Positions 41,635 through 51,736 of a DNA stretch of 64,000 nt are shown in pieces (position 1 is the first letter of the stretch; every line of letters begins with the position of its first letter). The translations under genes were made by a program, and so were the position numbers. A model generated the notes under the pieces. That model ran no database searches. It was not told where the DNA came from and saw only the letters and a list, made by a program, of their open reading frames with translations. The stretch is taken from NCBI GenBank assembly GCA_965115835.1, contig OZ220471.1, positions 2,480,001 through 2,544,000 of the forward strand, given 5' to 3'. Source of the stretch: Foliamicus sp965115835 (GTDB taxonomy: Bacteria > Pseudomonadota > Gammaproteobacteria > Steroidobacterales > Foliamicaceae).

Positions 41635-42932
41635 ATCTGGCTTTCTTCCTGCACCTTGCGTTCCCGCAAGGCCATCGCGGCGCGCTGACGACGCACTTCA
41701 TCGCTTACGTCCTGCATGCGGACTCCGGACCGCTGCGCAATATGCCAGCCGAAGGAACTGCGTACCGGTTCGCTGATTTCTTCGCCCTCGAGTTCGGCCA
41801 CGCCGGCGGCAAAGGCGGAATCGAGGTCCTGCGGCGAAACCCAGCCGAGCATGCCGCCCTCGCTTGCCGAGCCCGGGTCGGCGGAATAGGCGCGCGCCAT
41901 CGCGCCGAAGCTTTCTCCCGCCAGGATCCGCTCCCGGATCTCGGCCAGTTCCAGCCGGGTGGCTTCGCTGTCGCGTATCTCGCTGGGCTGCAACAGGATA
42001 TGGCGCAGTTCCCATTGCTCCTGGATGATGGGCTCGCCGCCGCGGACTTCGTCGAGGCGCACCAGATGCACGCCGCTGCCCGTGGTAATCAGCTCGGCAA
42101 CTTCGCCGGGTTCGAGCTGCGTGACGTGCGCCACGAAGGCCGTGGGCAGGGCGTTGCGCTTGCGCCACCCCAGACTGCCTCCCTGCAATGCGTTTTGCGC
42201 CTCGGAATAGGCAATCGCGAGTTCCGCGAAATTCTCGCCTTCCAGCACCCGCTGGCGCAGCTTGCCGGCGCGCTCGCGGGCTGCTTCCCTCTGCCTTGCG
42301 GTGGCGTTGAGCGGCACGCCGATCAGGATGTGCGAAACGCTGTACTCGCGGTTGGCGCCTTCATCGCCTTCCGCTCCGCGCAGAAAATCGTCGATTTCGC
42401 GGGGATTGACAAACACCCGCGCCACCACATCCCGCTGCCTGAGCGTGTCCAGGGCAATCTGGTCGCGCAATTCCTCGCGGTATTGCGCATAGTCCATGCC
42501 CTGCCCGGCGAGCACCTCGGGAAGGTTGCTCAGCGACACATTGTTCTGCCGGGCAACGAAATCGAGTGCGCGGTTCACCTGCTCCTCCGAAATCACGATG
42601 CCCATGCGTTCGGCGCGCTGCATCTGGATCTCGCGCAACACCAGCCGCTCCAGAACCTGATCCCGAAGCACATTCGCCGGCGGGGAGCGCAGCCCCTGGG
42701 CGCGAATGTTCGCCCGCACCGCCGCCAGCTCCTGGTCCAGCTCGCTCATGAGCACGATGCCGTCGTTGACCACAGCCGCAATGCCGTCGAGAAACTCCCC
42801 GGACTGGCCGAGCTGGGCGCTTGCCGGAGAAAATGCCGCGCTCCAGATCGATACCAGAACCACGGCCAGCGGCCAGCCGCCGGCAAGCGGGTATCGCGAA
42901 TCGGAGGCGCGCCTGACGCCAAGGGGGTTCAT
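41586..42932 (-). CDS. surA: Periplasmic chaperone and peptidyl-prolyl isomerase SurA
   Basis: A 448-residue protein that escorts outer-membrane proteins. A signal peptide ends near SPASAQ. An N-terminal SurA domain opens with LDGIAAVVNDGIVLMSELD. Two PpiC parvulin domains follow, one starting REYSVSHILIGVP, the other ELRHILLQP. ATG 42932 gives a reasonable signal peptide; GTG 42953, directly after the lptD stop, is possible. The lptD-surA-pdxA-rsmA order is conserved in gammaproteobacteria. Confidence 0.95.
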   Translation of the reverse strand: MNPLGVRRASDSRYPLAGGWPLAVVLVSIWSAAFSPASAQLGQSGEFLDGIAAVVNDGIVLMSELDQELAAVRANIRAQGLRSPPANVLRDQVLERLVLREIQMQRAERMGIVISEEQVNRALDFVARQNNVSLSNLPEVLAGQGMDYAQYREELRDQIALDTLRQRDVVARVFVNPREIDDFLRGAEGDEGANREYSVSHILIGVPLNATARQREAARERAGKLRQRVLEGENFAELAIAYSEAQNALQGGSLGWRKRNALPTAFVAHVTQLEPGEVAELITTGSGVHLVRLDEVRGGEPIIQEQWELRHILLQPSEIRDSEATRLELAEIRERILAGESFGAMARAYSADPGSASEGGMLGWVSPQDLDSAFAAGVAELEGEEISEPVRSSFGWHIAQRSGVRMQDVSDEVRRQRAAMALRERKVQEESQIWLQRLRAEAYVEYKQ

Positions 42933-42953
42933 CGGGCTGGGGCGGGGTTTCAC

Positions 42954-45128
42954 TTATCGGCTGGGGTAGCCGAGCATACCACGCTCGATCATTTGCCTGG
43001 CGTCGCCGCCCAGGCTGGTCAGGCCCTTGAGCGTGACCTGTAAATACACCGACGCTCCGCCCAGTGATGCGGTGCGCTCCACATGCCTTCGCCACAACAG
43101 CGCCACGCCGACGCAGCAGGATTCGTACTCGAAACCCAGGTAGCGCTCCAGCTCCACGTCATTCGCGAGGGAGTAGTTGTAGCGCCCAACCGCGGTCCAC
43201 CGCTCGTTGATCGCCCAGCGGAAGGCAAGGTCCAAGTTCTCGGTTCGGGCCCAACGGCTGCGATAGGCCAATCGCATGTTGCGGCGCGGGTCCTTGCCAT
43301 AAACCACCGCGATTTCCGAACGGCTGGCGGTATCGAGTTCGGCGTCCCACAGATAACGCATGTCCACCTGCCAGTCCTTGCCCAGCCGGTAGGCAAACTC
43401 GGCGATATAGTCCGAGGCCGCGCCTTCCTGGGAACTCATGCCCTCGAGGCTGACGCTGCGTCCCAGGAAGTTGTAGCGCTGCCCGAGCGTGAACCGCAAC
43501 AGCTCCCTGCCGTTTGGATTTCGCCGGATCACGCCTTGCACGCCTGCGCTCAGGTGCAGGGTATCACCCACGCGATCAAAACCCAGGTAGCGGTTGGGGC
43601 GGAACAACTGCACATAATTGAAATCGGGAATGATGGTATCGAACACCGGCAGATCGTCCTGATCGACTGTCGGGATAAAGCTCAGCATGGCCCGGGGTTG
43701 AAGGGTCACGTCGAGGCCGCGCGAGGCAAAGCGGCGCCACAAACCGGCGCTTGCGTCCACGCTCGCTACCGGCAGCACCCGGTAATAGGTGTCGTACCTC
43801 TCCTGGAACGGTTCGGCCACGTGGTAGCCGGTAACCATCATCGCCAGGGAGGGGCGCAGGGCCACCAGCCCCGCCTGATAGCGGCCCCGCAGCTGCGGCT
43901 CCATGTGAACCCGGGCGCCCGAAGTCCGCTGGGAGTGATGGAACCAACCGGTTTCCACCCACAGCCGCGCGTCCAGATTCGGCAGCGTGTCCGGCCAGAA
44001 GCCGTGCAGCCGAAACTCCGGAACGCGCACATGCGGGCGGAAGAGTTGTTCCACATCCGGATGCACCACCTGGTGTCCGGTCACACGGAGTATTGCATCG
44101 ACGTTGTCGCCGGCATGGATGGCCGCCAGTTCCCGGCGCAAATGGGTCTGCGCCTGCTCCCAGAAACCCCGCCCGATGTCCTCGATATAGAACCGGTCGG
44201 AAACCCACCGGCCATCCACGGCGATTCGCCAGCGCCCGGTAAGCCTCGCCTGTATCTCCAGGTTGGCATCGAAGCGCGACCCCCCGCGCAGCTTGTCGTC
44301 CGGCAGGTAGTCCAGATTGATGCGCCCCCGGGAATTGCCCGTGATGAAACGGTAATCGACGCCCGCAAGAAAACCGAAGCGGGACAGGTAGCGCGGCGTG
44401 AGCGTGGCGTCCCTGTTGGGCGCGATATTCCAGTACCACGGCGCCTGCAACTCGGCCCCGCGGCGGCTGGAATTGCCGATTTCCGGTACCAGAAAGCCGG
44501 ACTTGCGCGTGCCGCGGGCGGAGAAGGACAGCGATGGCAGATACAGGATGGGCACATCCAGCAGCCGCAGGCTGATCTTGCGCGCACGGCCGAAGCCGCT
44601 TTTTTGCTCCATCTCGATGGATCCGGCGCGTAACTCCCAGTGGTTGCGGCCCGGCAGGCAACTCGTGTAGCTCACGGTGTCGAGGCGCACGCGATCCTGC
44701 TGCCCGTGGAGCAGGATTTCCCCGGCGCTGCCCCGGGCCGGGCTATTGCGCAGCGCGTATTCCGCTTCCTTGAAACGGAACCGTTCCTCATCCATATCCA
44801 GCCGCGCCTCGCTGGCGCGCACCTTCACGGAGTCCCCCGAGTAGGCGACGCCGCCGGAGAACTCGAACTTCTTGTTCTCCTGATCGAAGTGCGCGGTCTG
44901 CACGTCCAGCCGGTGATTTCCCAGGCAGAAGGACACATTGCCGAGAAAATCGATCTTGCCGTCCAGGGAACCGGTGATTCCGTTCGCCGCGGTAATGCCC
45001 AGGGTAGTGCTCGACCGTTCCATGGCGATCTCGCAGGCGAGGTTCGCCCCGGGCCGCTCCTGCCACAGATCGGTCTGGGCGGGAGCGACGCAGGCCGCGG
45101 CCAACGGGGCGAGCAATGAGATCGACAA
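42954..45128 (-). CDS. lptD: LPS-assembly outer-membrane protein LptD
   Basis: A 724-residue outer-membrane component that inserts lipopolysaccharide into the outer leaflet. An N-terminal beta-jellyroll (TLGITAANGITGSLDGKIDF and following) is followed by the large barrel domain. The tandem cysteines in FEYESCCVGVALLW near residue 682 and N-terminal cysteines (LACEIAM, SCLPGRN) correspond to the disulfide-forming residues of LptD. The start is TTG 45128 or, better for a signal peptide, the in-frame CTG 15 bases upstream (RNSRLSISLLAPLAAACVAPAQ); no ATG or GTG is available. Confidence 0.93.
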   Translation of the reverse strand: MSISLLAPLAAACVAPAQTDLWQERPGANLACEIAMERSSTTLGITAANGITGSLDGKIDFLGNVSFCLGNHRLDVQTAHFDQENKKFEFSGGVAYSGDSVKVRASEARLDMDEERFRFKEAEYALRNSPARGSAGEILLHGQQDRVRLDTVSYTSCLPGRNHWELRAGSIEMEQKSGFGRARKISLRLLDVPILYLPSLSFSARGTRKSGFLVPEIGNSSRRGAELQAPWYWNIAPNRDATLTPRYLSRFGFLAGVDYRFITGNSRGRINLDYLPDDKLRGGSRFDANLEIQARLTGRWRIAVDGRWVSDRFYIEDIGRGFWEQAQTHLRRELAAIHAGDNVDAILRVTGHQVVHPDVEQLFRPHVRVPEFRLHGFWPDTLPNLDARLWVETGWFHHSQRTSGARVHMEPQLRGRYQAGLVALRPSLAMMVTGYHVAEPFQERYDTYYRVLPVASVDASAGLWRRFASRGLDVTLQPRAMLSFIPTVDQDDLPVFDTIIPDFNYVQLFRPNRYLGFDRVGDTLHLSAGVQGVIRRNPNGRELLRFTLGQRYNFLGRSVSLEGMSSQEGAASDYIAEFAYRLGKDWQVDMRYLWDAELDTASRSEIAVVYGKDPRRNMRLAYRSRWARTENLDLAFRWAINERWTAVGRYNYSLANDVELERYLGFEYESCCVGVALLWRRHVERTASLGGASVYLQVTLKGLTSLGGDARQMIERGMLGYPSR

Positions 45129-45280
45129 GCGCGAGTTCCTCAGTCCGTACGGGGGCCTGCAACCGCATTCGCACCGGTAGGCATGGCCGGTTTCATCATA
45201 GTTTCATTTCGGGGACAAATTGCACCTTTCCCGTCTTTGGGGGAGGGGGAGCCGTGCGACAATCCGCGGCGGAACCGTAC

Positions 45281-45982
45281 ATGGCCATGAAGCAGCACCC
45301 GTACCGGCCCGCAAGGGCGATGATTCTGGCCGCCGGGCGCGGCGAGCGCCTCAGGCCCCTGAGCGATCGGTTGCCCAAGGCGCTGATGCCGGCCGGCAAC
45401 CGGACCCTGATCGGACACTTGCTCGACGCGCTGGCCGGAGCGGGCGTGCGGGAAGCGGTGATCAACCTTTCCTGGCTGGGCGAGCGGATCCGGGACCGGC
45501 TCGGCGACGGCGCGCGGTACGGCCTCCGAATCCGCTACAGCGAGGAGGGCGATTCGGCGCTGGAGACCGGTGGCGGAATCCGCAAGGCCCTGCCGCTGCT
45601 GGGAGAAGAACCCTTCTGGGTAGTGAACGCCGACATTCGCACCGATTTTTGCTTCGGCGCCGTGCCGTTGCGTCCGGCGGATCTGGCGTGGCTGTTGCTG
45701 GCGCCCAATCCGGCGCACAATCCCGCAGGGGATTTCGGCCTGAATGGCTCGCAGGTAAGGCGTGAAGGTCCCTGCCACACCTTCGCGGGAATCAGCGTGC
45801 TGCGTCCCGAACTGTTCGCGGGAATTACGGCAAGACGCTTCCCGCTCGCCGGGCTGTTGCGCGAGGCCGCCGCCGCAGGGCGTGTGTCGGGCGCCATCTA
45901 CGGCGGCTATTGGGCCGATGCAGGCGCCCCGGAGCGGATGGAGGCCATCCGGGCCGGCGCGGCGGTTTCCCGAGGTCCGTAA
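45281..45982 (+). CDS. murU: Sugar nucleotidyltransferase, MurU-like
   Basis: A 233-residue NTP-transferase. MILAAGRGERLRPLSDRLPK is the nucleotide-binding motif, and ETGGGIRKALPLLG and WVVNADI are conserved. It matches N-acetylmuramate-1-phosphate uridylyltransferases of the peptidoglycan recycling bypass. In Pseudomonas-like genomes it follows the kinase amgK, divergent from lptD; here the position is kept but no amgK lies in between. ATG 45281 (or 45287) is preferred over longer frames that run into the lptD promoter region. Its 3' end overlaps lipB. Confidence 0.85.
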   Translation: MAMKQHPYRPARAMILAAGRGERLRPLSDRLPKALMPAGNRTLIGHLLDALAGAGVREAVINLSWLGERIRDRLGDGARYGLRIRYSEEGDSALETGGGIRKALPLLGEEPFWVVNADIRTDFCFGAVPLRPADLAWLLLAPNPAHNPAGDFGLNGSQVRREGPCHTFAGISVLRPELFAGITARRFPLAGLLREAAAAGRVSGAIYGGYWADAGAPERMEAIRAGAAVSRGP

Positions 45983-46602
45983 AGGTGGCCGAACAGGTGT
46001 GGCTTGAGCCGGGCGGCCGCCCGCAGCGGGCTGGCAGGGCCGCCCAGATCACTCAGGTTGACCACCCCCAGACCTTTGTGGCCGCACGGATGGATCCGGG
46101 AGAAGGGGGTCAGATCGGCGCACACGTTCAGCGCCATTCCATGATAGGAACATCCACGTCGCAGGCGCAGTCCGATCGACGCAAGCTTGGCGTCGCCCAC
46201 ATATACGCCTGGAGCGGCGGGCCTGCGTTGAGCCTCGATGCCGAATTCGGCTGCGCAGTCGATCACCGTGGCTTCCAGCGCGCGAACCAGGGAGCGGGGG
46301 CCCAGACCGGCCCGTCGCAGGCTCAGCAGCGGATAAATCATCAGTTGCCCGGGGCCGTGGTAGGTCACCTGTCCTCCGCGGTCGGACTGTTTCACGGGAA
46401 TGGCGCCGGGATCGAGAATGTGCGAACGGTCCGTCTTCACGCCCAGGGTAAAGACCGGAGGGTGTTCGCAAAACCAGATTTCGTCCGCAGCGGAAGCTTC
46501 CCGGCTGTTGGTGAAACGCTGCATCCTGCGCACCGCTTCCGGCCACGGCAGGCGGCCCATCCAGCGCACTCGGGCGCCCGGCGCGCCGGCTACTCGAACC
46601 AC
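45907..46602 (-). CDS. lipB: Octanoyltransferase LipB
   Basis: A 231-residue enzyme that moves octanoyl from acyl carrier protein to lipoate-dependent proteins. The motifs RGGQVTYHGPGQL, LASIGLRLRRGCSYHG (with the catalytic Lys just before) and the catalytic Cys in RIHPCGHKGLGVVN are present. GTG 46602 is a likely start (13-bp overlap with dacA); GTG 46632 is an alternative. lipA, its usual partner, is absent. The 3' end overlaps murU convergently by 76 bp, so the last 15-25 residues are unlikely to be conserved. Confidence 0.92.
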   Translation of the reverse strand: MVRVAGAPGARVRWMGRLPWPEAVRRMQRFTNSREASAADEIWFCEHPPVFTLGVKTDRSHILDPGAIPVKQSDRGGQVTYHGPGQLMIYPLLSLRRAGLGPRSLVRALEATVIDCAAEFGIEAQRRPAAPGVYVGDAKLASIGLRLRRGCSYHGMALNVCADLTPFSRIHPCGHKGLGVVNLSDLGGPASPLRAAARLKPHLFGHLYGPRETAAPARMASIRSGAPASAQ

Positions 46603-47744
46603 AGCAGAACGGAATCCCGGGCGCGCTGCCACAAGCCCCCGGCAGGCACGGCCCGCGCCGGCGCCAGGGGACGTTCGGCAAGCTTCTCACCGTCGTGGGT
46701 GAGAATCACCCTGCCGACTTCGCGGTCGGCGGCCAGCGGCGCGATCACGGGCTCGTCGATCACGACCTCGGTTTTCACGCTGTCCGCCGAGCGCTTGGGA
46801 AGAGTCATCGCGACACCCTCGGAAACGGTAACGTCGATGACCGTATCCTCGCCTTTCCACACGCGCACCGACCCCAGGGAAGCGCCTGCCTCAAGCAGCG
46901 TGCGGTTCTCGAAATACCGAAAGCCGTAGCTCAACAGGCGCAAGACATCCCGGGACCGGCTCGCCTCGCTGGCCGCGCCCATCACGACCGCGATCAGGCG
47001 CATCCCGTCGCGCACTGCCGAGGACACCAGGCAATATCCAGCCGATTCGGTGTGCCCCGTCTTGACGCCGTCCACCGTGGCGTCGCGTTTCAGCAGCGTG
47101 TTCCGGTTGGGTTGCGTAATTTCGTTCCAGGTGAAATCGCGTATCGCATGCATGCCGTACAGCGCGGGATATTCGCGAATCATGGCGCGGGTCAAAAGCG
47201 CGGTGTCGGCGGCGGTGGTGTAGTGGTTTTCGCCCGGCCAGCCGGTGGCGTTCTCGTAGTGGGTGCCGGTGAGACCCAGCCGCGCGGCAGTCGCATTCAT
47301 CAGCGCCGCAAAGTCCTCCTCGGCCCCCGCCAGATGCTCGGCCAGGGCAACGCTCGCATCGTTGCCCGACTGCACGATCATCCCCAGCAGCAGGTTCTCC
47401 ACGCTCACGCGGCTGTTCAGGTCCAGGAAGGTCCTGGAGCCCTCCGTGCGCCAGGCGTTTTCGCTGATGACCGCCTCTTCCGAAAGGCTGGTTTCTCCCG
47501 CCCGCAGCGACTCGAACACTACGTACGCGCTCATGATCTTGGTAATGCTGGCCGGCTCCACCCTCAGATCCGGCTCATGCGAGGCCAATACGGTCCCGCT
47601 TTCCTGCTCCATGAGCACGAAGGACGAGACCTCCAGCGCCGGAGGAGGCGGTAGCGCGGCTATCGGTTGCGCCGTTTGCGCGCCCGCCATGTGGCCCGCA
47701 AGCGCAAGGATCAATCCGAACAGTGGTGCAGTCGTTTTTCTCAT
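46590..47744 (-). CDS. dacA: D-alanyl-D-alanine carboxypeptidase (PBP5/6 type)
   Basis: A 384-residue penicillin-binding protein that trims the terminal D-Ala of peptidoglycan stem peptides. A signal peptide ends near AGAQ. The active-site motifs are SITK (near 67), SGN (near 126) and KTG (near 228). The C-terminal beta domain and an amphipathic anchor (LWQRARDSVLLWF) follow, as in PBP5. It sits after rlpA in the conserved mltB-rlpA-dacA-lipB order. Confidence 0.94.
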   Translation of the reverse strand: MRKTTAPLFGLILALAGHMAGAQTAQPIAALPPPPALEVSSFVLMEQESGTVLASHEPDLRVEPASITKIMSAYVVFESLRAGETSLSEEAVISENAWRTEGSRTFLDLNSRVSVENLLLGMIVQSGNDASVALAEHLAGAEEDFAALMNATAARLGLTGTHYENATGWPGENHYTTAADTALLTRAMIREYPALYGMHAIRDFTWNEITQPNRNTLLKRDATVDGVKTGHTESAGYCLVSSAVRDGMRLIAVVMGAASEASRSRDVLRLLSYGFRYFENRTLLEAGASLGSVRVWKGEDTVIDVTVSEGVAMTLPKRSADSVKTEVVIDEPVIAPLAADREVGRVILTHDGEKLAERPLAPARAVPAGGLWQRARDSVLLWFE

Positions 47745-47766
47745 GCCGAATCCTTATATGAAGTTC

Positions 47767-48531
47767 TCACCGGGGAGGCGCATCCCCGAACACTCTCAGC
47801 GTACGGGAAATACCCAGGCTCGCCAATTTGCGCCGAAGATTTGCGGACTCGCGTTCATTCTCCAGCGGTCCCACCCACACGGCGTAGGCGCCGGCGCTCT
47901 TGCGGCGGATATACACCTCGGAAATGCCTGCCTCCCGGATCCGGTAATACAGCTTGGCGGCATTTTCGCGGGATGCAAACGCGCCGGCCTGCAGGTAGGC
48001 ATGGCCGCCCTCCACGGCCTTCGGCCCGGGCGCTCCGCCGGGCTCCAGCGCTTCTATGCGCACCCGCGCCGTGCCTCGGCGCACCACGCCCAGTTGGCGG
48101 GCGGCGCCGTATGACAGGTCGATCACGCGCCCCTTCACGAAGGGGCCGCGGTCATTGACCCGCAACTCGGCGCTGCGGCCGTTCTCGAGATTGGTGACCC
48201 GTACCTGCGTTGGCAGCGGCAGGGTCTTGTGCGCAGCCGTCATGGCGTACATGTTGTAGGTTTCGCCCAACGCGGTGGGCCTGCCGTGAAACTTCTCGCC
48301 ATACCAGGAAGCCATGCCGGTTTCCACGAAGCCTTCCGCGGACACCATGGGGCAATAGCGCTTGCCGAACTGCGTGTAGCAGTCCTGTCCCGGCTGGCCT
48401 CCGCTGGAGCCGTCCCGGGGGAAGCCGATCATGCCGCCGAGCGCGGAGCCAAGCGTCGAGCCGAGCGTCGAGCAGGCGGACAGGAGAGCCATGCAGCCTG
48501 CCAGCAGCAGCGCCCGCCCCGCCAGCGTCAT
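47767..48531 (-). CDS. rlpA: Septal-ring lipoprotein RlpA
   Basis: A 254-residue lipoprotein. Lipobox LSAC is at about 17-20; a double-psi beta-barrel domain (GMASWYGEKFHGRPTALGE, ELRVNDRGPFVKGRVIDLS) follows; a C-terminal SPOR domain (HAYLQAGAFASRENAAKL) binds denuded glycan at the septum. In Pseudomonas RlpA is a lytic transglycosylase. The start overlaps the mltB stop (ATGA). Confidence 0.94.
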   Translation of the reverse strand: MTLAGRALLLAGCMALLSACSTLGSTLGSALGGMIGFPRDGSSGGQPGQDCYTQFGKRYCPMVSAEGFVETGMASWYGEKFHGRPTALGETYNMYAMTAAHKTLPLPTQVRVTNLENGRSAELRVNDRGPFVKGRVIDLSYGAARQLGVVRRGTARVRIEALEPGGAPGPKAVEGGHAYLQAGAFASRENAAKLYYRIREAGISEVYIRRKSAGAYAVWVGPLENERESANLRRKLASLGISRTLRVFGDAPPR

Positions 48532-49572
48532 CCCGTATCCGCGGAGGTAATGGCCTGGCCGAGCTGATGCACCACCAGGGCGTACATGTAACTGCGGTTG
48601 TAGCGCGTGATGACGTAGAAGTTGGGCAGCGCCACCCAGTACTCGGGACCTTTTGCGCCCTGCATCCGCAGCAGGCCGGCGGGCGTGTCGTCGGCCACAT
48701 CGCCATCGAAAAGCACGCCCGCGGCGCGCAAGGCCCCGGCCGAGGCGGGCGGCGACAGTCCGCTTTCCTGGGGCTTCGCCGTGCTTTCCTGCGCCAGTGC
48801 GGCCGGCAGGGCCACGAGTCCTCCTCGCCGCCAGCCATGAGCGCCGAGATAGCCCGCGACGCTGCCCAGCACATCCCGCCAGTTGCCGAACAGGTCGCGG
48901 CGACCGTCGCCGTCGCCGTCAACGGCATAGCGTCGATAGCTCGACGGAATGAACTGGGCCCGGCCCATGGCGCCTGCGTAGGAACCCAGCGCCTTCGTCG
49001 CATCCAGGTCGCCTTCGCTGTCGAGCACGAGGAAATCCCCAAGTTCGCGGCGAAAGAAATCTCCCCGGCGGGGATGGTGGAAAGCCAGCGTGGCCAGCAC
49101 ATCCAGCACGCGATGCTTGCCGGTAATGCGGCCGTAGCGCGTTTCCACGCCCAGAATACCCAGGACCACCGAATCCGGCACGCCCGTGTCGCGCGCCACC
49201 TCCGCGAGAGATTCGGCGTGCAGCCGCGAAAAAGCCTTGCCTGCGGCAATCCGCCCGTCGTCCATGAAGATGCCGCGATACTCGGCCCATTCCACGGTCC
49301 GCTCCGGAGCACGGCTCATCAGCTCGATTACCTCCGGGCGGTATTCGGCAGCCGCCAGCAGTTCGCGCGCCCTGAGCCTCTTCCACTTCCCCCTCCGCGG
49401 CCAGCTCTTCGAGGAAGGCGCGGATGTCCGGATCCTGAAGATCCATGGCATCGGCGCGCAGCGCGGGCGCACAGCATGCAGGCGAAAGGAAGGAGTCGGC
49501 ACACGGACCGGAAGCTTGCGCTGCAAGAGGACACGAGGCTTGGCGAATCGTCCAAAACCTCAACAACTGCAT
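48528..49572 (-). CDS. mltB: Lytic murein transglycosylase B, frameshifted
   Basis: Composite of two frames, about 347 residues. The N-terminal part from ATG 49572 carries a signal-like segment and DLQDPDIRAFLEELAAEGEVE. The rest, in another frame, has RARELLAAAEYRPEVIELMS, the catalytic Glu in GILGVETRYG, and AMGRAQFIPSSYRRYA. The shift lies near 49390, at a run of five G on the coding strand; one base fewer would restore the frame. The protein otherwise looks conserved, so a sequence error is as likely as a true mutation. It cleaves glycan strands in cell-wall turnover. Confidence 0.82.
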
Positions 49573-49998
49573 CCTTGCGCGGGCGCTGTCGCCCTTCGGC
49601 GCGTGGGATGGCTGTCCAACGGCTCAAAAAGGCCCCGAACCGGCCTTCGCTTCTCTCCATGACCAGACCGAATCCCGGTCATGCGACCGCTCGCCACCCG
49701 CGCATCCTCTTGATGCTCAACGTCAGGCACGCCAAGCCCCACTCGCCGCGCACCCTGCAAGAGCCGCACGCACCGAACCGTCGAAATCCCGGCGCCTGAT
49801 CGATTCCCCCGATCGGCGCAACTCCTCTGGCAACTCATCCCTCCTGTCCGGCAAGGGCAACGAATCCTGATCCGGGCAATACGGGCGAAATGTCGTCGGC
49901 ATCTCCAAACCTCAACTTCCCTGCAGGGGTATTATCGCATTCCGTATATTCTGCGCGCAGACTCCCCAGGGGCGGACCCGGTCCGACGGAGAGATGCG
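49573..49998. other. Region without recognisable gene
   Basis: About 425 bp between mltB and the MFS gene. Open frames here have Arg/Pro/Ser-rich translations without family resemblance. The mltB promoter probably lies here. I see no RNA gene or clear terminator. Confidence 0.4.
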
Positions 49999-51577
49999 CT
50001 ATGGCTTTTGCTTGTTGCCGATGTTGCCGGCGTCTTCGGGCACAGGTTCCGAACGCACTGTAACGCGGAAGAACAAGGCTGCGCCCATGGACAAGGCTGC
50101 TGCGAAGAAGGCAACGAGCAATACGCTGTCCAGCGCCTCCCGCAGCGCGACGCCGAGAGAGACCAGCAGATCCCGAGCGAGCGCCGCGCCGTCGGGGCCG
50201 GCCGCCGCGAGATCCGCCTGCAACCGTTCCGCCGCGGCGGAATCGACAAGGGCCCGGGGGTCGCTTCGCAAGTCATCGAAGCGGCCATCGGCAAGCGCGG
50301 CCTTCACTGCTTCGGGCACTGCCTCCTCCAGGCTCGAAGCGAATCGTGTCGCAAGCACGACGCCCAGCACGGCAAGGCCTATCATGCCGCCGACGACCGG
50401 TAGAACTGCAAGGCGGACGTGGCCACTCCCACGATGCCGAACGGAACGTGGTTCTGTACGCCTATGGAAAGCGTCGCCACAATGCCGCCGACGCCAAGTC
50501 CCGCGATCACGATGTAGAGCTGGCTCTGCCAGATGCCGGTTGCCGTGTCCATCGTCGCAAGCAGAAACAGCCCTGCGGTCATGAAGCCCGCACAGACCGT
50601 TGCCTGGATACGGTAGTTTCCGGAGGCTCCGGAAAGGGCTTGCCCCGCCACGATCCCCCCCACCACCATTCCCAACAGCAGCGGGGTGAGCAGGCCGCCG
50701 CTTTGCGCCGCCGAAACACCGAATGCGCTCTGGAAGAACAGGGGAAGGAACAGAACGCTTCCATACAGCCCGAAGCTGGCCAGCAGCATGATGACGACGG
50801 AAAGGGCGACAACCGGGTCGGCATGGAGCGACAGGGGCATGATCGGAGACCTGGCTCGTGCCTCGATGGCCACGAAGACTCCTGTCATCGTCAGCGAGAA
50901 CAGCAACATGCCGAGGATAAACGGCGATCCCCACTCGTACTGCACACCCCCGGCAGACAGCGCCACCAAAAGGGGCGGCACTGCAAGCGCCAGCGTGATC
51001 ATGCCCATCAGATCGAGATCGCGATCCCCGGTAGGGGCTGCGGGCTTGGGAAATACCCGCGCCGTCAGCGCCAGCACCGGAATGCCGGCAAGGCCGATAA
51101 TCAGGAATGCCCATTGCCACGACAGGACATCGGCGAGAAAGCCGCCCAGCACCGGCCCGACCACGAACGACACGCCGTATACGGCGCTCAGGACGCCGTG
51201 GAATCTGCCCCGGTCCTGCGGCCGAAAGAGATCCGCGACGGACACGTAGCAGCAGGTCATGACGGCGCCGCCGCCCACACCCTGAACACCACGGAAAACC
51301 ACGACCTGTGTCATCGATTGGCAGAACCCCAGAAGGATCGAGCCGGCGCAGAAATGGCCAGCCCCAGCAACAGGAACAGGCGCCGGCCATGGATGTCGCT
51401 CAACCGGCCGACGATCGGGTACGCGAGCGTGGCCGCCACCATGTATGAGGTTGCCGCCCAAGTGTAGCGGTCGAAACCGCCGAGGTCGGCGATGATAAGG
51501 GGCATCGTCGTGGCGACCACGGTCTGGCTCAGCGCGGCCAGGAACATGGCGAGCAACACGCAGGCCATCGACGCCAT
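49999..51577 (-). CDS. MFS multidrug exporter (EmrB/QacA, DHA2 type), frameshifted
   Basis: Composite of three frames, about 526 residues and 14 predicted helices, as in DHA2 drug/H+ antiporters. The N-terminal part from ATG 51577 contains AMFLAALSQTVVATTMPLI and VGRLSDIHGRRLFLLLG. The middle has GVQGVGGGAVMTCCYVSVAD and VLGGFLADVLSWQWAFLI. The C-terminal part starts PVVGGMIGLAVLGVV and has the long last periplasmic loop of the family. Shifts lie near 51345 and 50405; a further one near 51600 may hide the real N-terminus. It separates rodA from mltB, which are normally adjacent. Confidence 0.78.
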
Positions 51578-51736
51578 GGCCTGTCGCGGCGGCGGTGGCG
51601 CGAAGCGCTCTTCATTCTCGGGAGCGCCGCCCGCCGACCGCCATCTACCGAACCGGTCTTCGCCTCCGGGTCGCCAGACTGCTTCCCGCCGGTCGGTTTT
51701 ACTGCGGCCATTGCCAGATGATGTCCTGCCCCGCGA

